Of a DNA stretch of 64,000 bases, positions 17,975 to 27,091 are shown one piece after another. The notes below the pieces were generated by a model. The model saw nothing but the letters and a program-made list of their open reading frames with translations, had not been told where the DNA came from and did no database searches. Numbering within the stretch: position 1 is the stretch's first letter; every line of letters starts with the position of its first letter. Made by a program: the position numbers and the translations under genes. This stretch comes from Bacillota bacterium (GTDB taxonomy: Bacteria; Bacillota; Clostridia; Lachnospirales; Lachnospiraceae), in contig JAEZOB010000010.1 in assembly GCA_023414355.1 (NCBI GenBank), forward strand, positions 62,001 to 126,000, in the 5' to 3' direction.

Positions 17975-19321
17975 TCAGGGTTTCTTTCTAAATTTTGCTA
18001 TAAAGAAGCCATCTGTATTGTGCATCCCTTGAAGAAGCTGAAGATATCCGTCCTTTGTGGTCTGTGAGTGCAAGGTTTCGGGCAATCGTGAATCCAGACT
18101 CTCCGGTAAATAGGAATAATGCTTCAGAAACCATTCGCGGTTCTCCTCATTTTCTCCCCTAAGCACCGTACAAGTGCTGTAAATTAATATCCCACCGGGT
18201 TTGACATATTTTTCTGCTTTATCCAATATTACTCTTTGTAATTCTATCAGCTCTTTGTGTTGACTTTGTGTCAGCTTATATTTTAAATCTGCTTTCTTAC
18301 CAAACACTCCCAAACCGCTGCAGGGCAAATCTGCAATCACCACATCAGCCTGTCCTTCCAGACTTTCGTCAGACACTGTTGCATCCCAAACCTGTGCTGA
18401 CACATTCGTAAAGCCCATACGGCAAATATTTTCTTCTATGAGCTTAATCTTATACTCGGTTAGATCCCGTGCCAGTACCCGTTTCGCTGTTTGAGCAGCG
18501 TGAAGGGCTTTTCCTCCCGGTGCGGCACAGACATCTATCACAAAATCCTCACCGGTGATCTCTGCGACTTCACAAACCAACATAGAGCTGGTATCCTGAA
18601 CCGTAAAATAACCTTTTCGGAAGGTATCGAGTTTCTCCAGATAATCGTAATCCCGGATTCCGAAAGCATAAGGAAGGTATGCATTTTCTGTCACACTGAC
18701 CCCCTCCTGTATCAGCATAGGCTTTAGCTCCTCCGGAGTAATCTTCGCTTTATTACAGCGGATGGTGGTTTCCTTTTCTTTCAGGGTTGCTGCAAGGATT
18801 GCTTCAACCGTAACATAGGGGTAAGCAGCAAGTAACTCCTTTACCAACCATTTTGGTGTAGAGTAGGCAATCTCCAGATAATCCATGGGAGCAATCACGG
18901 GGTCAGGATAGGTGATCTGATTTAACTCTCTGGCAATCGTTCGGAGGATTCCATTTACAAAACCCGAAAGCTTAATAAAGCTTCTCTTCTTCGCGAGTTT
19001 TACTGCCTCATTGCATATCGCAGATACCGGGACCTGATCCATATACTTAAGCTGATAGACACTCATGCGGAGAAGGTTACGAATGAAAGGCTTCATCTTC
19101 TTCACAGGGAGTGAGGCATATTGATCAATAATATAATCCAGCGTCAGATAACTCTTTACCGTCCCCGTAAAAAGATGGGAGATAAAAGCCCGTTCCTGCT
19201 TGCTGAGAGCCTGATGCTTTCGCAAGCTCTGATTCAAAACCGTATGACTGAATTTCTCCCCATCAATTACTTCAAGGAGCATATCAAGTACGAGTTCTCG
19301 GGTATTAAATTGATCAGTCAC
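17975..19321 (-). CDS. rsmB: 16S rRNA (cytosine-967 C5)-methyltransferase RsmB
   Basis: SAM-dependent m5C methyltransferase for C967 of 16S rRNA. An N-terminal NusB-like RNA-binding domain (about 1-140) precedes a Rossmann catalytic domain with DVCAAPGGKA, ADLPCSGLGV (motif IV Cys) and YSTCTVLRGENEEN (motif VI catalytic Cys). The GTG at 19321, 8 nt after GGAGG, is the likely start. It overlaps the stop of the upstream zinc peptidase by 8 nt, suggesting translational coupling. The product is 448 residues. Confidence 0.95.
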   Translation of the reverse strand: MTDQFNTRELVLDMLLEVIDGEKFSHTVLNQSLRKHQALSKQERAFISHLFTGTVKSYLTLDYIIDQYASLPVKKMKPFIRNLLRMSVYQLKYMDQVPVSAICNEAVKLAKKRSFIKLSGFVNGILRTIARELNQITYPDPVIAPMDYLEIAYSTPKWLVKELLAAYPYVTVEAILAATLKEKETTIRCNKAKITPEELKPMLIQEGVSVTENAYLPYAFGIRDYDYLEKLDTFRKGYFTVQDTSSMLVCEVAEITGEDFVIDVCAAPGGKALHAAQTAKRVLARDLTEYKIKLIEENICRMGFTNVSAQVWDATVSDESLEGQADVVIADLPCSGLGVFGKKADLKYKLTQSQHKELIELQRVILDKAEKYVKPGGILIYSTCTVLRGENEENREWFLKHYSYLPESLDSRLPETLHSQTTKDGYLQLLQGMHNTDGFFIAKFRKKP

Positions 19322-20018
19322 GTCTTCTTCCTCCACCGAAAAGAATTATGAGTCTTAAAAGCTGTAGAATGGAGGCGGCGGTTGCTGCAACATAAGTGAG
19401 TGCTGCCGCATCCAGTACTCTCTTTGACTGTCTTAGCTCTTCCTCCTGCAATATATTTGTCTCACCAAGTCTTGCGATTGCTCTTTTTGATGCATTGAAT
19501 TCTACAGGAAGTGTAATCAACTGAAACAATACTGCAGCTGAAAAAAGTATAATTCCAAAATCAATCAAAAACTGGGAGCCACCCAAAAATAAACCGATTA
19601 AGATCAACGGCCACGCCGCCATTGAACCGAAATTTGCCACAGGAACCAATACTCCCCTGATTTTCAGCGGAACATATTCGTTCTGATGCTGGATCGCATG
19701 TCCGCATTCATGTGCAGCCACTCCGATCGCAGCCAAAGAGCTTTGTCCGTATACAGAATCAGAAAGACTCAACACCTTATTTCTTGGATCATAATGATCC
19801 GACAGGTTACCCGAAATATGCTCTATTCTTACATCAAAGATGCCCGAGGCATGTAATACCTGTTCTGCTGCCTGCGCACCGGTCAGACCAGCACTGCTTC
19901 TGACGCGGGAATACTTTGCAAAGGTATTCTTCACCCTAAACTGTGCAGCCATACACAGCACAAATCCTATGATTACAAGCAGATAAGTTGAATCAAAAAT
20001 TGGATAATAATATCCCAC
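19314..20018 (-). CDS. Membrane zinc metallopeptidase, YugP family
   Basis: Predicted neutral zinc peptidase (Zn_peptidase_2 group, YugP-like) of 234 residues. It has an N-terminal membrane span, a soluble segment with the zinc site VAAHECGHAIQH (HExxH), two or three further hydrophobic segments and a short RRRD tail. The substrate is unknown for this family. It overlaps rsmB by 8 nt, so it belongs to this transcript. The 153-bp gap to fmt holds a hairpin, so it may begin a sub-operon. Confidence 0.85.
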   Translation of the reverse strand: MGYYYPIFDSTYLLVIIGFVLCMAAQFRVKNTFAKYSRVRSSAGLTGAQAAEQVLHASGIFDVRIEHISGNLSDHYDPRNKVLSLSDSVYGQSSLAAIGVAAHECGHAIQHQNEYVPLKIRGVLVPVANFGSMAAWPLILIGLFLGGSQFLIDFGIILFSAAVLFQLITLPVEFNASKRAIARLGETNILQEEELRQSKRVLDAAALTYVAATAASILQLLRLIILFGGGRRRD

Positions 20019-20082
20019 GGAAAATCCCTTCCTTTCTTAATGATAGATATGATACAACAGAGAAGTCTAAACACTTTACCGG

Positions 20083-20120
20083 ATGAAAGAAGGACCGGCA
20101 GAGATCCATATGCCAGTCCT
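20083..20120 (-). terminator. Possible terminator downstream of fmt
   Basis: On the minus strand AGGACTGGCA (20111-20120) pairs with TGCCGGTCCT (20091-20100) around a 10-nt loop, followed by TTCTTTC. The T-run is modest, so it may be a partial terminator dividing the operon between fmt and the zinc peptidase gene. Confidence 0.45.
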
Positions 20121-20171
20121 ACCATGAAGCCATTTTTTTATTTTTCACCGATACAGACTTACAAACAACTC

Positions 20172-21116
20172 TTAACCAAGTTTCGTACCGATTGCCAGAG
20201 GATATCCGCGCAGGAATGCATCCGTAGTCATCCTTTTCTTACCTTCCAATTGCACCTCACGAATAGCCAATACTCCTTCTCCAGTGGCAACAACAAAGGA
20301 ATCTCTGCGAAGCTCAATAATCTCCCCAGGCTTATCAGCCTTAATCCCTGCTGCCTGATTGTACGGTTCAGCATCAGCCTGCCAAAGCTTCAGCGTCTTC
20401 CCATCCAGTATAGTATATGCGCTTGGCCAAGGATTCAATCCTCGAATCAGACGTTCCAGTCTGACTGCCGACTGCGTAAAGTCAAGTCTGCCCATATCCT
20501 TATCAAGGATTTTCACATAGGTAGCTTTCTCTTGGTCCTGAGGAATCCGAACTGCTGTCCCTGCCTCAATTTTGTCCAACGCTTCGAGCAATAATTCAGC
20601 ACCCAATACTGCCATCTTATCAAACAGGCTTCCGCCAGTCTCCTTTGGGGCAATCGGCAGGCTCGCCTGCAATATCATATCTCCCGTATCTATCCCGACG
20701 TCCATATACATAATCGTAATCCCGGTCTCTTCTTCTCCGTCAATAATGGAATACTGAATCGGAGCAGCTCCCCGGTATTTCGGAAGCAGAGAACCGTGTA
20801 CATTGATACAGCCGTAAGGCGGAATTTCCAGTAATGCCTTCGGAAGAATTTGACCGAATGCGGCAACTACGATTACTTCCGGTTTCAGCGAACGTATCAT
20901 ATCTATAAACTCAGGCTCCCTTGCTTTCAAGGGCTGATATACCGGTAATTGATGCTGTAAAGCAAGCTCCTTGACCGGAGAGAAGCTGACAGCCTGTCCT
21001 CTTCCCTTTTGTTTGTCCGGCTGAGTTACGACACCGATTACCTCATGTCTTGATTGAATTAACTGATCTAGGGTTGCCACCGCAAAATCCGGTGTACCCA
21101 TAAACAAAACCTTCAT
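20172..21116 (-). CDS. fmt: Methionyl-tRNA formyltransferase
   Basis: Formylates initiator Met-tRNA using 10-formyl-THF. The product has MKVLFMGTPDFAV, the folate-binding core with INVHGSLLPKYRGAAPIQ (catalytic Asn/His region), TGITIMYMDVGIDTGDM (catalytic Asp) and the C-terminal OB-like domain from about residue 205. Two in-frame ATGs occur (21125 and 21116); the second has better spacing from AAAGG. It is followed by the zinc peptidase gene and preceded by def, the enzyme that later removes the formyl group. Confidence 0.96.
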   Translation of the reverse strand: MKVLFMGTPDFAVATLDQLIQSRHEVIGVVTQPDKQKGRGQAVSFSPVKELALQHQLPVYQPLKAREPEFIDMIRSLKPEVIVVAAFGQILPKALLEIPPYGCINVHGSLLPKYRGAAPIQYSIIDGEEETGITIMYMDVGIDTGDMILQASLPIAPKETGGSLFDKMAVLGAELLLEALDKIEAGTAVRIPQDQEKATYVKILDKDMGRLDFTQSAVRLERLIRGLNPWPSAYTILDGKTLKLWQADAEPYNQAAGIKADKPGEIIELRRDSFVVATGEGVLAIREVQLEGKKRMTTDAFLRGYPLAIGTKLG

Positions 21117-21168
21117 CCGGTTCATCCTTTCTTCACAGCAACCTAGTATTTTGCTAATCCTATATGAT

Positions 21169-21654
21169 TTATTGTACCTCTTCTGTTACTACTACGTCGC
21201 GAAGCTCTCCGATCACCATTTCCGGGTAAAGCTTACCATCCAGATGATCGATCTCATGACAGAAGGCTCTGGCCAGTAATCCGGTTCCTTCTACCGTAAA
21301 TTCTTCCATATTCTGATCAAAGGCTTTCACCTTGACGAAATTTGGTCTTGTAACGGTTCCTACTTTACCCGGTATGCTTAAGCAGCCCTCATCACCGGTT
21401 TGTTCTCCATCTGTTTCTATAATAACAGGATTGATCAGGGTGATCGGTTCATTGCTTTCTTCGGATACATCGATCACTACAAGTCTTTTCAATATTCCTA
21501 CCTGAGGTGCTGCAAGTCCCACTCCTCCGGACTCATACATAGTATCAAACATATCCTCAATCAGCTCCAGGATTTTGTGATCTACCTCTTTAATTTCCTT
21601 ACTGACCTTATTTAACACCTTATCTCCGACTTCTCTGATATTTCTAATTGCCAT
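21169..21654 (-). CDS. def: Peptide deformylase
   Basis: Metal-dependent hydrolase removing the N-formyl group from nascent proteins. All three signatures are present: GVGLAAPQVG (motif 1), EGCLSIPG (motif 2, metal-binding Cys) and HEIDHLDG (motif 3, HExxH). The ATG at 21654 with GAGAGG 9 nt upstream is preferred over one at 21660. It is paired with fmt, 52 bp downstream. The product is 161 residues. Confidence 0.97.
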   Translation of the reverse strand: MAIRNIREVGDKVLNKVSKEIKEVDHKILELIEDMFDTMYESGGVGLAAPQVGILKRLVVIDVSEESNEPITLINPVIIETDGEQTGDEGCLSIPGKVGTVTRPNFVKVKAFDQNMEEFTVEGTGLLARAFCHEIDHLDGKLYPEMVIGELRDVVVTEEVQ

Positions 21655-21850
21655 AATCATCTTCCTCTCTATCTGATCTATACTCTATTCATGTTCATTC
21701 ATCTTCAACGGGTAATCCCATGCTTTACCTTCAGGTAAAGTACAAATTCTAAATCATAAACTTCGTTCATGATCTCTTGCTCCGATCGAATACTGTAAAC
21801 AAGCTTGAAACATCTGTTTGCTCCAGTATGTTCACTACGCATTGTTATAT

Positions 21851-22030
21851 CATGTCCGCAAGCGTACATGATATGGCACTTCGTGCCAGGATGTGCACTC
21901 ACTTCGTTCGGCACTGATATAATATCTGTCGATATTATATCATGTCCGCAAGCGTACATGATATGGCACTTCGTGCCAGGATGTGCACTCACTTCGTTCG
22001 GCACTGATATAATATCTGTCGATATTATAT
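21851..22030. repeat. Two perfect tandem copies of a 90-bp multi-hairpin unit
   Basis: Bases 21851-21940 recur exactly as 21941-22030. Each unit holds several inverted repeats: ATCATGT/ACATGAT, TGGCAC/GTGCCA with a TTCG loop, and GATATAATATC/GATATTATATC. The preceding ten bases (ATTGTTATAT) partly match the unit end. Because 90 is divisible by three and the unit lacks stops in some frames, a 117-residue repeated ORF spans it on the minus strand, but I judge that artefactual. With flanking short palindromes it fills the 422-bp def-priA gap. Confidence 0.9.
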
Positions 22031-22076
22031 CATAACATATTGATTGCCATGGAATCAACCATATATCTCATACAGC

Positions 22077-24335
22077 TTAATATCCACTCATCGGGTCAAA
22101 ATCAAACTGCAGACCACAGCCTGAAAATTGCTCGGAATAGAGGAAATAGCCCTCGATATAATTTTTAATCCTGACCAGCTCCTCATAGCTTTCCTGCTTG
22201 ATATAGATAACAAACCGGTAGGTATCATTCAGCTTCGCTGTTGTCGCCGGTGCGGGTCCGATGGTTTTGGCTGACAGCGCATTCTGCTCATAATACAGCT
22301 TCAAGACCTCACCGAGATGCAGCGCTGCTTTCTGTGCCTGTTCCTCCTGCTTAGAGGTAATAAGGAGCAGAAGCATATGAGATACCGGAGGATATTCAAG
22401 CATGCTTCGGTAGGCAAGCTCCTGTTCATAAAATGTTTCGTAATCACCGTTCGCAGCGGTCGTAATACTATAATGCTCCGGATGGTAAGTCTGAATGACC
22501 ACCTCGCCAGGCAGAACATCCCGTCCGGCTCTTCCTGCTGCCTGGCATAGCAGCTGAAAGGTGCGCTCTCCGGCCCGGAAGTCTCCGGCGTACAGTGATA
22601 AATCAGCCGCAATGATACCAACCAGTGTGACCCTCGGAAAATCATGACCTTTGACAATCATCTGGGTTCCGACAAGGATATCAGCCTGATGCCCTGCAAA
22701 AGCAGAAAGAATTGCCTGATGACCACCCTTATGTTTTGTTGTATCCGTATCCATACGAAGAACTCTTGCCTTCGGAAATTCCTTTTTTACATATTCCTCC
22801 ACCTTCTGAGTTCCCGTACCGAAGGCTGCGATATATTTAGAACCGCAGGAAGGGCAGAGACCAGGCTGCTGCTCTTCATAACCGCAATAATGGCAGACCA
22901 TTCTTCCATTATAATGGGAGGTAAGTGATACATCACAATGCGGGCATTTCATGACATGTCCGCAGCTTCGACAGGATATGAAGCCGGCATAACCTCTACG
23001 GTTTAGGAACAGCATAATCTGCTCCCCTCGGCTTAAACGGTCTTCTATCAATTCTCTGAGCTTACCGCTGAAGATTGATTTATTCCTGTTCTTTAATTCT
23101 TCCCGTAAGTCCACAATCCACACTTGCGGAGGTTTTGCTTCCTTTGCTCGCCTTGTCAGGGTATATAATTTGATCTCGCCCTGCTTCGCCCTTAAATAGG
23201 TTTCGATCTGAGGTGTCGCAGATCCAAGGAACAGGGAGCTTCCTGTAAGCTCAGCCCGTTTTCTCGCAACCTGCACGGTATGATATTTCGGGGTTGTCTC
23301 ACTTTTATAGCTGCTCTCATGCTCTTCATCAATAATAATCAGTCCAAGTCTCGTAAATGGGGTGAATAAGGCAGATCTTGGTCCAATGATAATATCGATT
23401 TCACCATTTCTCGCCCTTTCACTCTGATCATAGCGCTCTCCCTGAGACATCTTGGAATTCATAATCGAAATGCGGTTATCAAACCTTTTATAAAAGCGCT
23501 GCACGGTCTGATAGGTAAGTGCAATCTCAGGAATAAGCAGGATCACCTGTCTGCCACCCTGTATTACATGATCAATAATTTCCATATAAACTTCCGTCTT
23601 CCCGCTTCCGGTAATTCCATGCAGAAGATATTCCGCGCGAATCCCACACTCATATTCGCGGATAAAATCATCCACGGCATATTGTTGTTCTTCATTTAGT
23701 ATGACAGGAGTAGTCTTTGAGTCTTGGGAAGTATCCTGTATCCCCAATGGATTTCGGTAAATCTGTTCTGATATAGTCTTTGTAACGCCTTGCTTTTCCA
23801 TACCTGACAGAGTAGCTGCGGAGATATTCAGCCTGCTTCGGACAGTATCATAATCCAGTACTTGCTCCTTTAGCAGTGCTTCCAGTAGTCTCAGTCTGGC
23901 TTTATTATTCTTTTTCTGGTATTCAAAATACAGCTGATTGGCAGCTTCCTTACCCAGCATCAGCTGTATCTTTTTTTGCTCCTTAATTTTGACGGATTTT
24001 CTGACAGGGATCACAGTTTTTAAGGAATCATTCATCGTCCCTCCAAAGTTTTCCTTGATCCAGTAAGCCAGATAAATCAGATGACTTTCTATCATCGGAG
24101 CATCCGTCACAACTTTGCTGATTGGTTTTATCAATTCAGGATTAAGCTTTGGTTCTCCGGACAGCTCCACGATATAACCGTTGATCTGCCGATTCCCTTT
24201 TCCGAAGGGTACCACAACCAATGCTCCGATCACAGCCTGAGAAGAAAGCTCCACCGGAACAGCATACTGATATGTCTTATCCAGGTTTTCATGGGATATA
24301 TCAATGATGATATCGGCATAGCTTAGAACAGACAT
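22077..24335 (-). CDS. priA: Primosomal protein N' (replication restart helicase PriA)
   Basis: DNA helicase that reloads the replisome at stalled forks. The 752-residue product has an N-terminal 3'-end DNA-binding domain, a winged-helix segment, a helicase core with HGITGSGKTEVYM (Walker A), IIDEEH (DEEH box), LGSATPQIE, and paired zinc motifs including CRSCGHVMKCPHC and CHYCGYEEQQPGLCPSCG, then motifs V/VI (VGTQMIVKGHDFP, QAAGRAGR). The ATG at 24335 follows GGAGG. It is 24 bp from murE. Confidence 0.97.
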   Translation of the reverse strand: MSVLSYADIIIDISHENLDKTYQYAVPVELSSQAVIGALVVVPFGKGNRQINGYIVELSGEPKLNPELIKPISKVVTDAPMIESHLIYLAYWIKENFGGTMNDSLKTVIPVRKSVKIKEQKKIQLMLGKEAANQLYFEYQKKNNKARLRLLEALLKEQVLDYDTVRSRLNISAATLSGMEKQGVTKTISEQIYRNPLGIQDTSQDSKTTPVILNEEQQYAVDDFIREYECGIRAEYLLHGITGSGKTEVYMEIIDHVIQGGRQVILLIPEIALTYQTVQRFYKRFDNRISIMNSKMSQGERYDQSERARNGEIDIIIGPRSALFTPFTRLGLIIIDEEHESSYKSETTPKYHTVQVARKRAELTGSSLFLGSATPQIETYLRAKQGEIKLYTLTRRAKEAKPPQVWIVDLREELKNRNKSIFSGKLRELIEDRLSRGEQIMLFLNRRGYAGFISCRSCGHVMKCPHCDVSLTSHYNGRMVCHYCGYEEQQPGLCPSCGSKYIAAFGTGTQKVEEYVKKEFPKARVLRMDTDTTKHKGGHQAILSAFAGHQADILVGTQMIVKGHDFPRVTLVGIIAADLSLYAGDFRAGERTFQLLCQAAGRAGRDVLPGEVVIQTYHPEHYSITTAANGDYETFYEQELAYRSMLEYPPVSHMLLLLITSKQEEQAQKAALHLGEVLKLYYEQNALSAKTIGPAPATTAKLNDTYRFVIYIKQESYEELVRIKNYIEGYFLYSEQFSGCGLQFDFDPMSGY

Positions 24336-24359
24336 AATTGCCTCCTTCGTATGTGACAC

Positions 24360-25826
24360 TTAGATGTGTTTTACCTCCATAGCTGCCTCTCTGATCAATT
24401 CTCTGTCATCCATGTGATGTTTTACACCCTTGATCTCCTGATAATCCTCATGACCTTTTCCGGCGATGACGATCACATCTCCCTCTTCGGCATGTTCGAT
24501 CGCATATCGGATGGCTTCCTTCCGATCCAGGATTGCAATATATTTCCCAGGCCCTTTTTCGACACCTACAACGATATCATTCAGAATATCCTGAGGTTCT
24601 TCAAACCTTGGATTATCCGAAGTTACAATCGTAAAATCCGCCATAGTCGAGGATACCTCTCCCATCTCAAAGCGTCTGCTTCTGGAGCGGTTACCACCAC
24701 ACCCAAATAGGCAGACCAGCCTCTTAGGATCATATTCCTTCAGGGTAGTAAGCAGGCTCTTCAGGCTCATTGCATTGTGGGCATAATCCAGCATGACATT
24801 GAAATTCTCAGAAACCGGAACCAGCTCCACTCTTCCCCTGACATTTACATGGGACAGGGCTTTCAGGATTTCCTCATTGCTCACATTGAAATGTCTGCAG
24901 AGGGAAATCGCACAAAGAGAATTATATACATTGAATTTGCCCGGAATATTCATATTGACCGATAGCTTCATCAGACCGTCTACATCATAAGCAATCCCGA
25001 GAAAACCTGGTTTTTGTACCAGCCTGATATGGTCTGCCCTGATATCTGCCTCCCTGCTAAAGCCGAAGGTCTCAATCTCACAGGTATGACCCTTCAGTAT
25101 TTCTTCGGCATGTTCGTCATCAATATTCACCAAGCCTATTTTACACTGCTGAAACAGCTTCGCTTTGCTGGTCAGATAATCATTGAAATCCGTATGCTCC
25201 GCCCCACCAATATGATCCTCTCCAAGATTTGTGAAGATACCATAATCAAAGGTAAAGCCTGCAACACGGTTCAGTTTTAAGCCCTGGGAAGAGACCTCCA
25301 TTACGACACATTCACAGCCTGCGGCCACCATATCGGCAAAGGTCTCCTGAAGGGTATAGGACTCCGGTGTTGTATTATTGGCAGGAAGCACCCTATCTCC
25401 TATAATGGTTTCAATGGTACCGACTAAACCAACCTTTCTTCCTGTGTTCTCCAGAATCGACTTGATCATATAGGTAGTGGTTGTCTTTCCCTTGGTTCCC
25501 GTCACACCTATGGTGATCAGCTTTTCAGCTGGATAGCCAAAGTAAGCCGCTGACATATAAGCAAGCGCTAATCTGGAATCAGACACCTTAATTACCGCAC
25601 CTTCCTGAGGCAGTGCCGTCTCTTTCTCGATAATAATTGCTGCCGCACCTTTTTCAATTGCCTCCGATGCGAAGCTGTGACCGTCATAAACGGCTCCAGA
25701 AATACAGAGAAAGACACAACCGGGTACTACCTTTCGCGAGTCATAAACCAACTCAGTCACTTCCTGATCTGCATTGCCCTGAAGGCATGTATATTCCAGT
25801 TTTTCCAACATAGTTAACAAATTCAT
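24360..25826 (-). CDS. murE: UDP-MurNAc-L-Ala-D-Glu:meso-diaminopimelate ligase MurE
   Basis: Cytoplasmic Mur ligase adding the third peptide residue. The 488-residue product shows GVTGTKGKTTTTYM (ATP loop), NNTTPES, the carbamylated-lysine region (YLTSKAKLFQ), DYAHNAMSL, and TSDNPRFEEP. The DNPR motif is the known marker of meso-DAP specificity, so the peptidoglycan is probably DAP type. The ATG at 25826 follows AGGAGG by 8 nt. It heads the priA group instead of standing in the dcw cluster; murF is not in the window. Confidence 0.96.
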   Translation of the reverse strand: MNLLTMLEKLEYTCLQGNADQEVTELVYDSRKVVPGCVFLCISGAVYDGHSFASEAIEKGAAAIIIEKETALPQEGAVIKVSDSRLALAYMSAAYFGYPAEKLITIGVTGTKGKTTTTYMIKSILENTGRKVGLVGTIETIIGDRVLPANNTTPESYTLQETFADMVAAGCECVVMEVSSQGLKLNRVAGFTFDYGIFTNLGEDHIGGAEHTDFNDYLTSKAKLFQQCKIGLVNIDDEHAEEILKGHTCEIETFGFSREADIRADHIRLVQKPGFLGIAYDVDGLMKLSVNMNIPGKFNVYNSLCAISLCRHFNVSNEEILKALSHVNVRGRVELVPVSENFNVMLDYAHNAMSLKSLLTTLKEYDPKRLVCLFGCGGNRSRSRRFEMGEVSSTMADFTIVTSDNPRFEEPQDILNDIVVGVEKGPGKYIAILDRKEAIRYAIEHAEEGDVIVIAGKGHEDYQEIKGVKHHMDDRELIREAAMEVKHI

Positions 25827-25981
25827 GAATAAGTCCTCCTTTAATACATGATGTCTGATACATCCACATGATTTCATATCGGATCATATGCTAAGCCTAT
25901 AAAAACTTACGATGCTACTTAATTATATCTATTCGAATGGCTCAACCTTAATTATAGCTTTTACACAACTCATTTGTAAAG

Positions 25982-26022
25982 AAAAAGATGGGATAAGAAA
26001 GCTGTCCGCTGCCTTATCCCAC
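25982..26022 (-). terminator. Terminator of the phzF-like gene
   Basis: On the minus strand GGGATAAG (26013-26020) pairs with CTTATCCC (25990-25997), followed by ATCTTTTTC. It lies about 50 bp after the stop of the PhzF-like gene, in the 246-bp gap before murE. Confidence 0.8.
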
Positions 26023-26072
26023 CTATGATACCAACTATAATTTTGAAAACCTAGCCTTAGGTATCCTCATAA

Positions 26073-26849
26073 CTATACCAGAAGCTCCCCCTCCAGATAG
26101 GTAACTGCTTTTCCGCTGATTAGGACACGATCTCCTAAATCCCTGCATTTTAGAGTTCCTCCCCGTCTGGACAGCTGCCTTGCCTTAAGTTCCGTCTTTG
26201 ACAGGCGTTCGCTCCAGAATGGAACTAGTTCCGTATGTGAGGAGCCGGTCACCGGGTCTTCGGGAACACCGACATTCGGAACAAAGAACCGGGACACGAA
26301 GTCACAGTCAGAGCCCTTGGCAGAAACAATAACCGCAAATACATCCTTTAGCTTACTAAGCAAAGAGAAATCGGGTTTAATCGAAGCCACGGCCTCTTCG
26401 TTTTCAACGATAGCTAACAGATCCCTGGAGCTATAGGTCTCCAATACTTTTACACCAAGCGCTTCTTCAAGATGTTCGGGTTTCTCACAGGCAACCGGCT
26501 TACGGGAAGGAAAATCCATCGTATAATACTCACCGTCTTTCGTCACCGTCAATACGCCGCTTAAGGTATGAAAGTCTACTTTCTCCATTGTCCGATCCAC
26601 ATAACTCATTAGTACGTGAGCACTACCGAGAGTCGCATGTCCACACAAATCAATTTCAGCCTCCGGTGCGAACCAACGCAGATCATAATATCCCTCCTGC
26701 TTTAGCAAAAATGCTGTCTCAGACAGATTATTCTCAAAAGCGATCTTCTGCATGAGTTCATCCTCTAACTTCCTGTCCAGAAGACAAACTCCTGCGGGAT
26801 TTCCTCCGAAGGGCTGTTCAGAAAAAGCGTCCACTACATAATATTTCAT
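26073..26849 (-). CDS. PhzF-family isomerase/epimerase-like protein
   Basis: Member of the PhzF fold, with two diaminopimelate-epimerase-like domains. The 258-residue product begins KYYVVDAFSEQPFGGNPAGVC and has the conserved NLSETAFLL (catalytic Glu in PhzF), FAPEAEIDLCGHATLGSAHVL, the RFFVPNVGVPEDPVTGSSH signature, and RGGTLKCR near the end. PhzF itself acts in phenazine synthesis, but most family members have unknown substrates and no phenazine genes are nearby. It appears monocistronic with its own terminator and an inverted repeat upstream (26946-26965). Confidence 0.85.
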   Translation of the reverse strand: MKYYVVDAFSEQPFGGNPAGVCLLDRKLEDELMQKIAFENNLSETAFLLKQEGYYDLRWFAPEAEIDLCGHATLGSAHVLMSYVDRTMEKVDFHTLSGVLTVTKDGEYYTMDFPSRKPVACEKPEHLEEALGVKVLETYSSRDLLAIVENEEAVASIKPDFSLLSKLKDVFAVIVSAKGSDCDFVSRFFVPNVGVPEDPVTGSSHTELVPFWSERLSKTELKARQLSRRGGTLKCRDLGDRVLISGKAVTYLEGELLV

Positions 26850-26945
26850 AATTGCCTCCTTTTGCGCGTGTTTTTTTGCTCCTGACTGCTATATAACAGA
26901 TGGCTCTCCCCCCACGCCTTATCATTTATAGGAGACTTTAGCATA

Positions 26946-26965
26946 TGTTGTAATACGGTACAACA
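26946..26965. promoter_or_regulatory. Inverted repeat upstream of the phzF-like gene, candidate operator
   Basis: TGTTGTA (26946-26952) and TACAACA (26959-26965) are perfect 7-bp arms around 6 bases. On the minus strand a weak promoter (TTGTAC, 17 bp, TAAAGT) overlaps them. A repressor site is plausible but no cognate regulator is adjacent. Confidence 0.4.
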
Positions 26966-27091
26966 ATAAATTTGTGTGCCCGACAATAAATGTTTATATA
27001 AGAATCATATCGAGAATAACTGAGTCATACTGAGTTATGCCGGATAACACGGGCAATGCTTAGTAAAAAATGTATGTTACATTCGGTAAAA

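Noticed and set aside
21705..22058. 117-residue minus-strand ORF with two 30-residue repeats
   Set aside because: It only mirrors the 90-bp tandem repeat; both strands are open across it, it has no ribosome site and no family resemblance.
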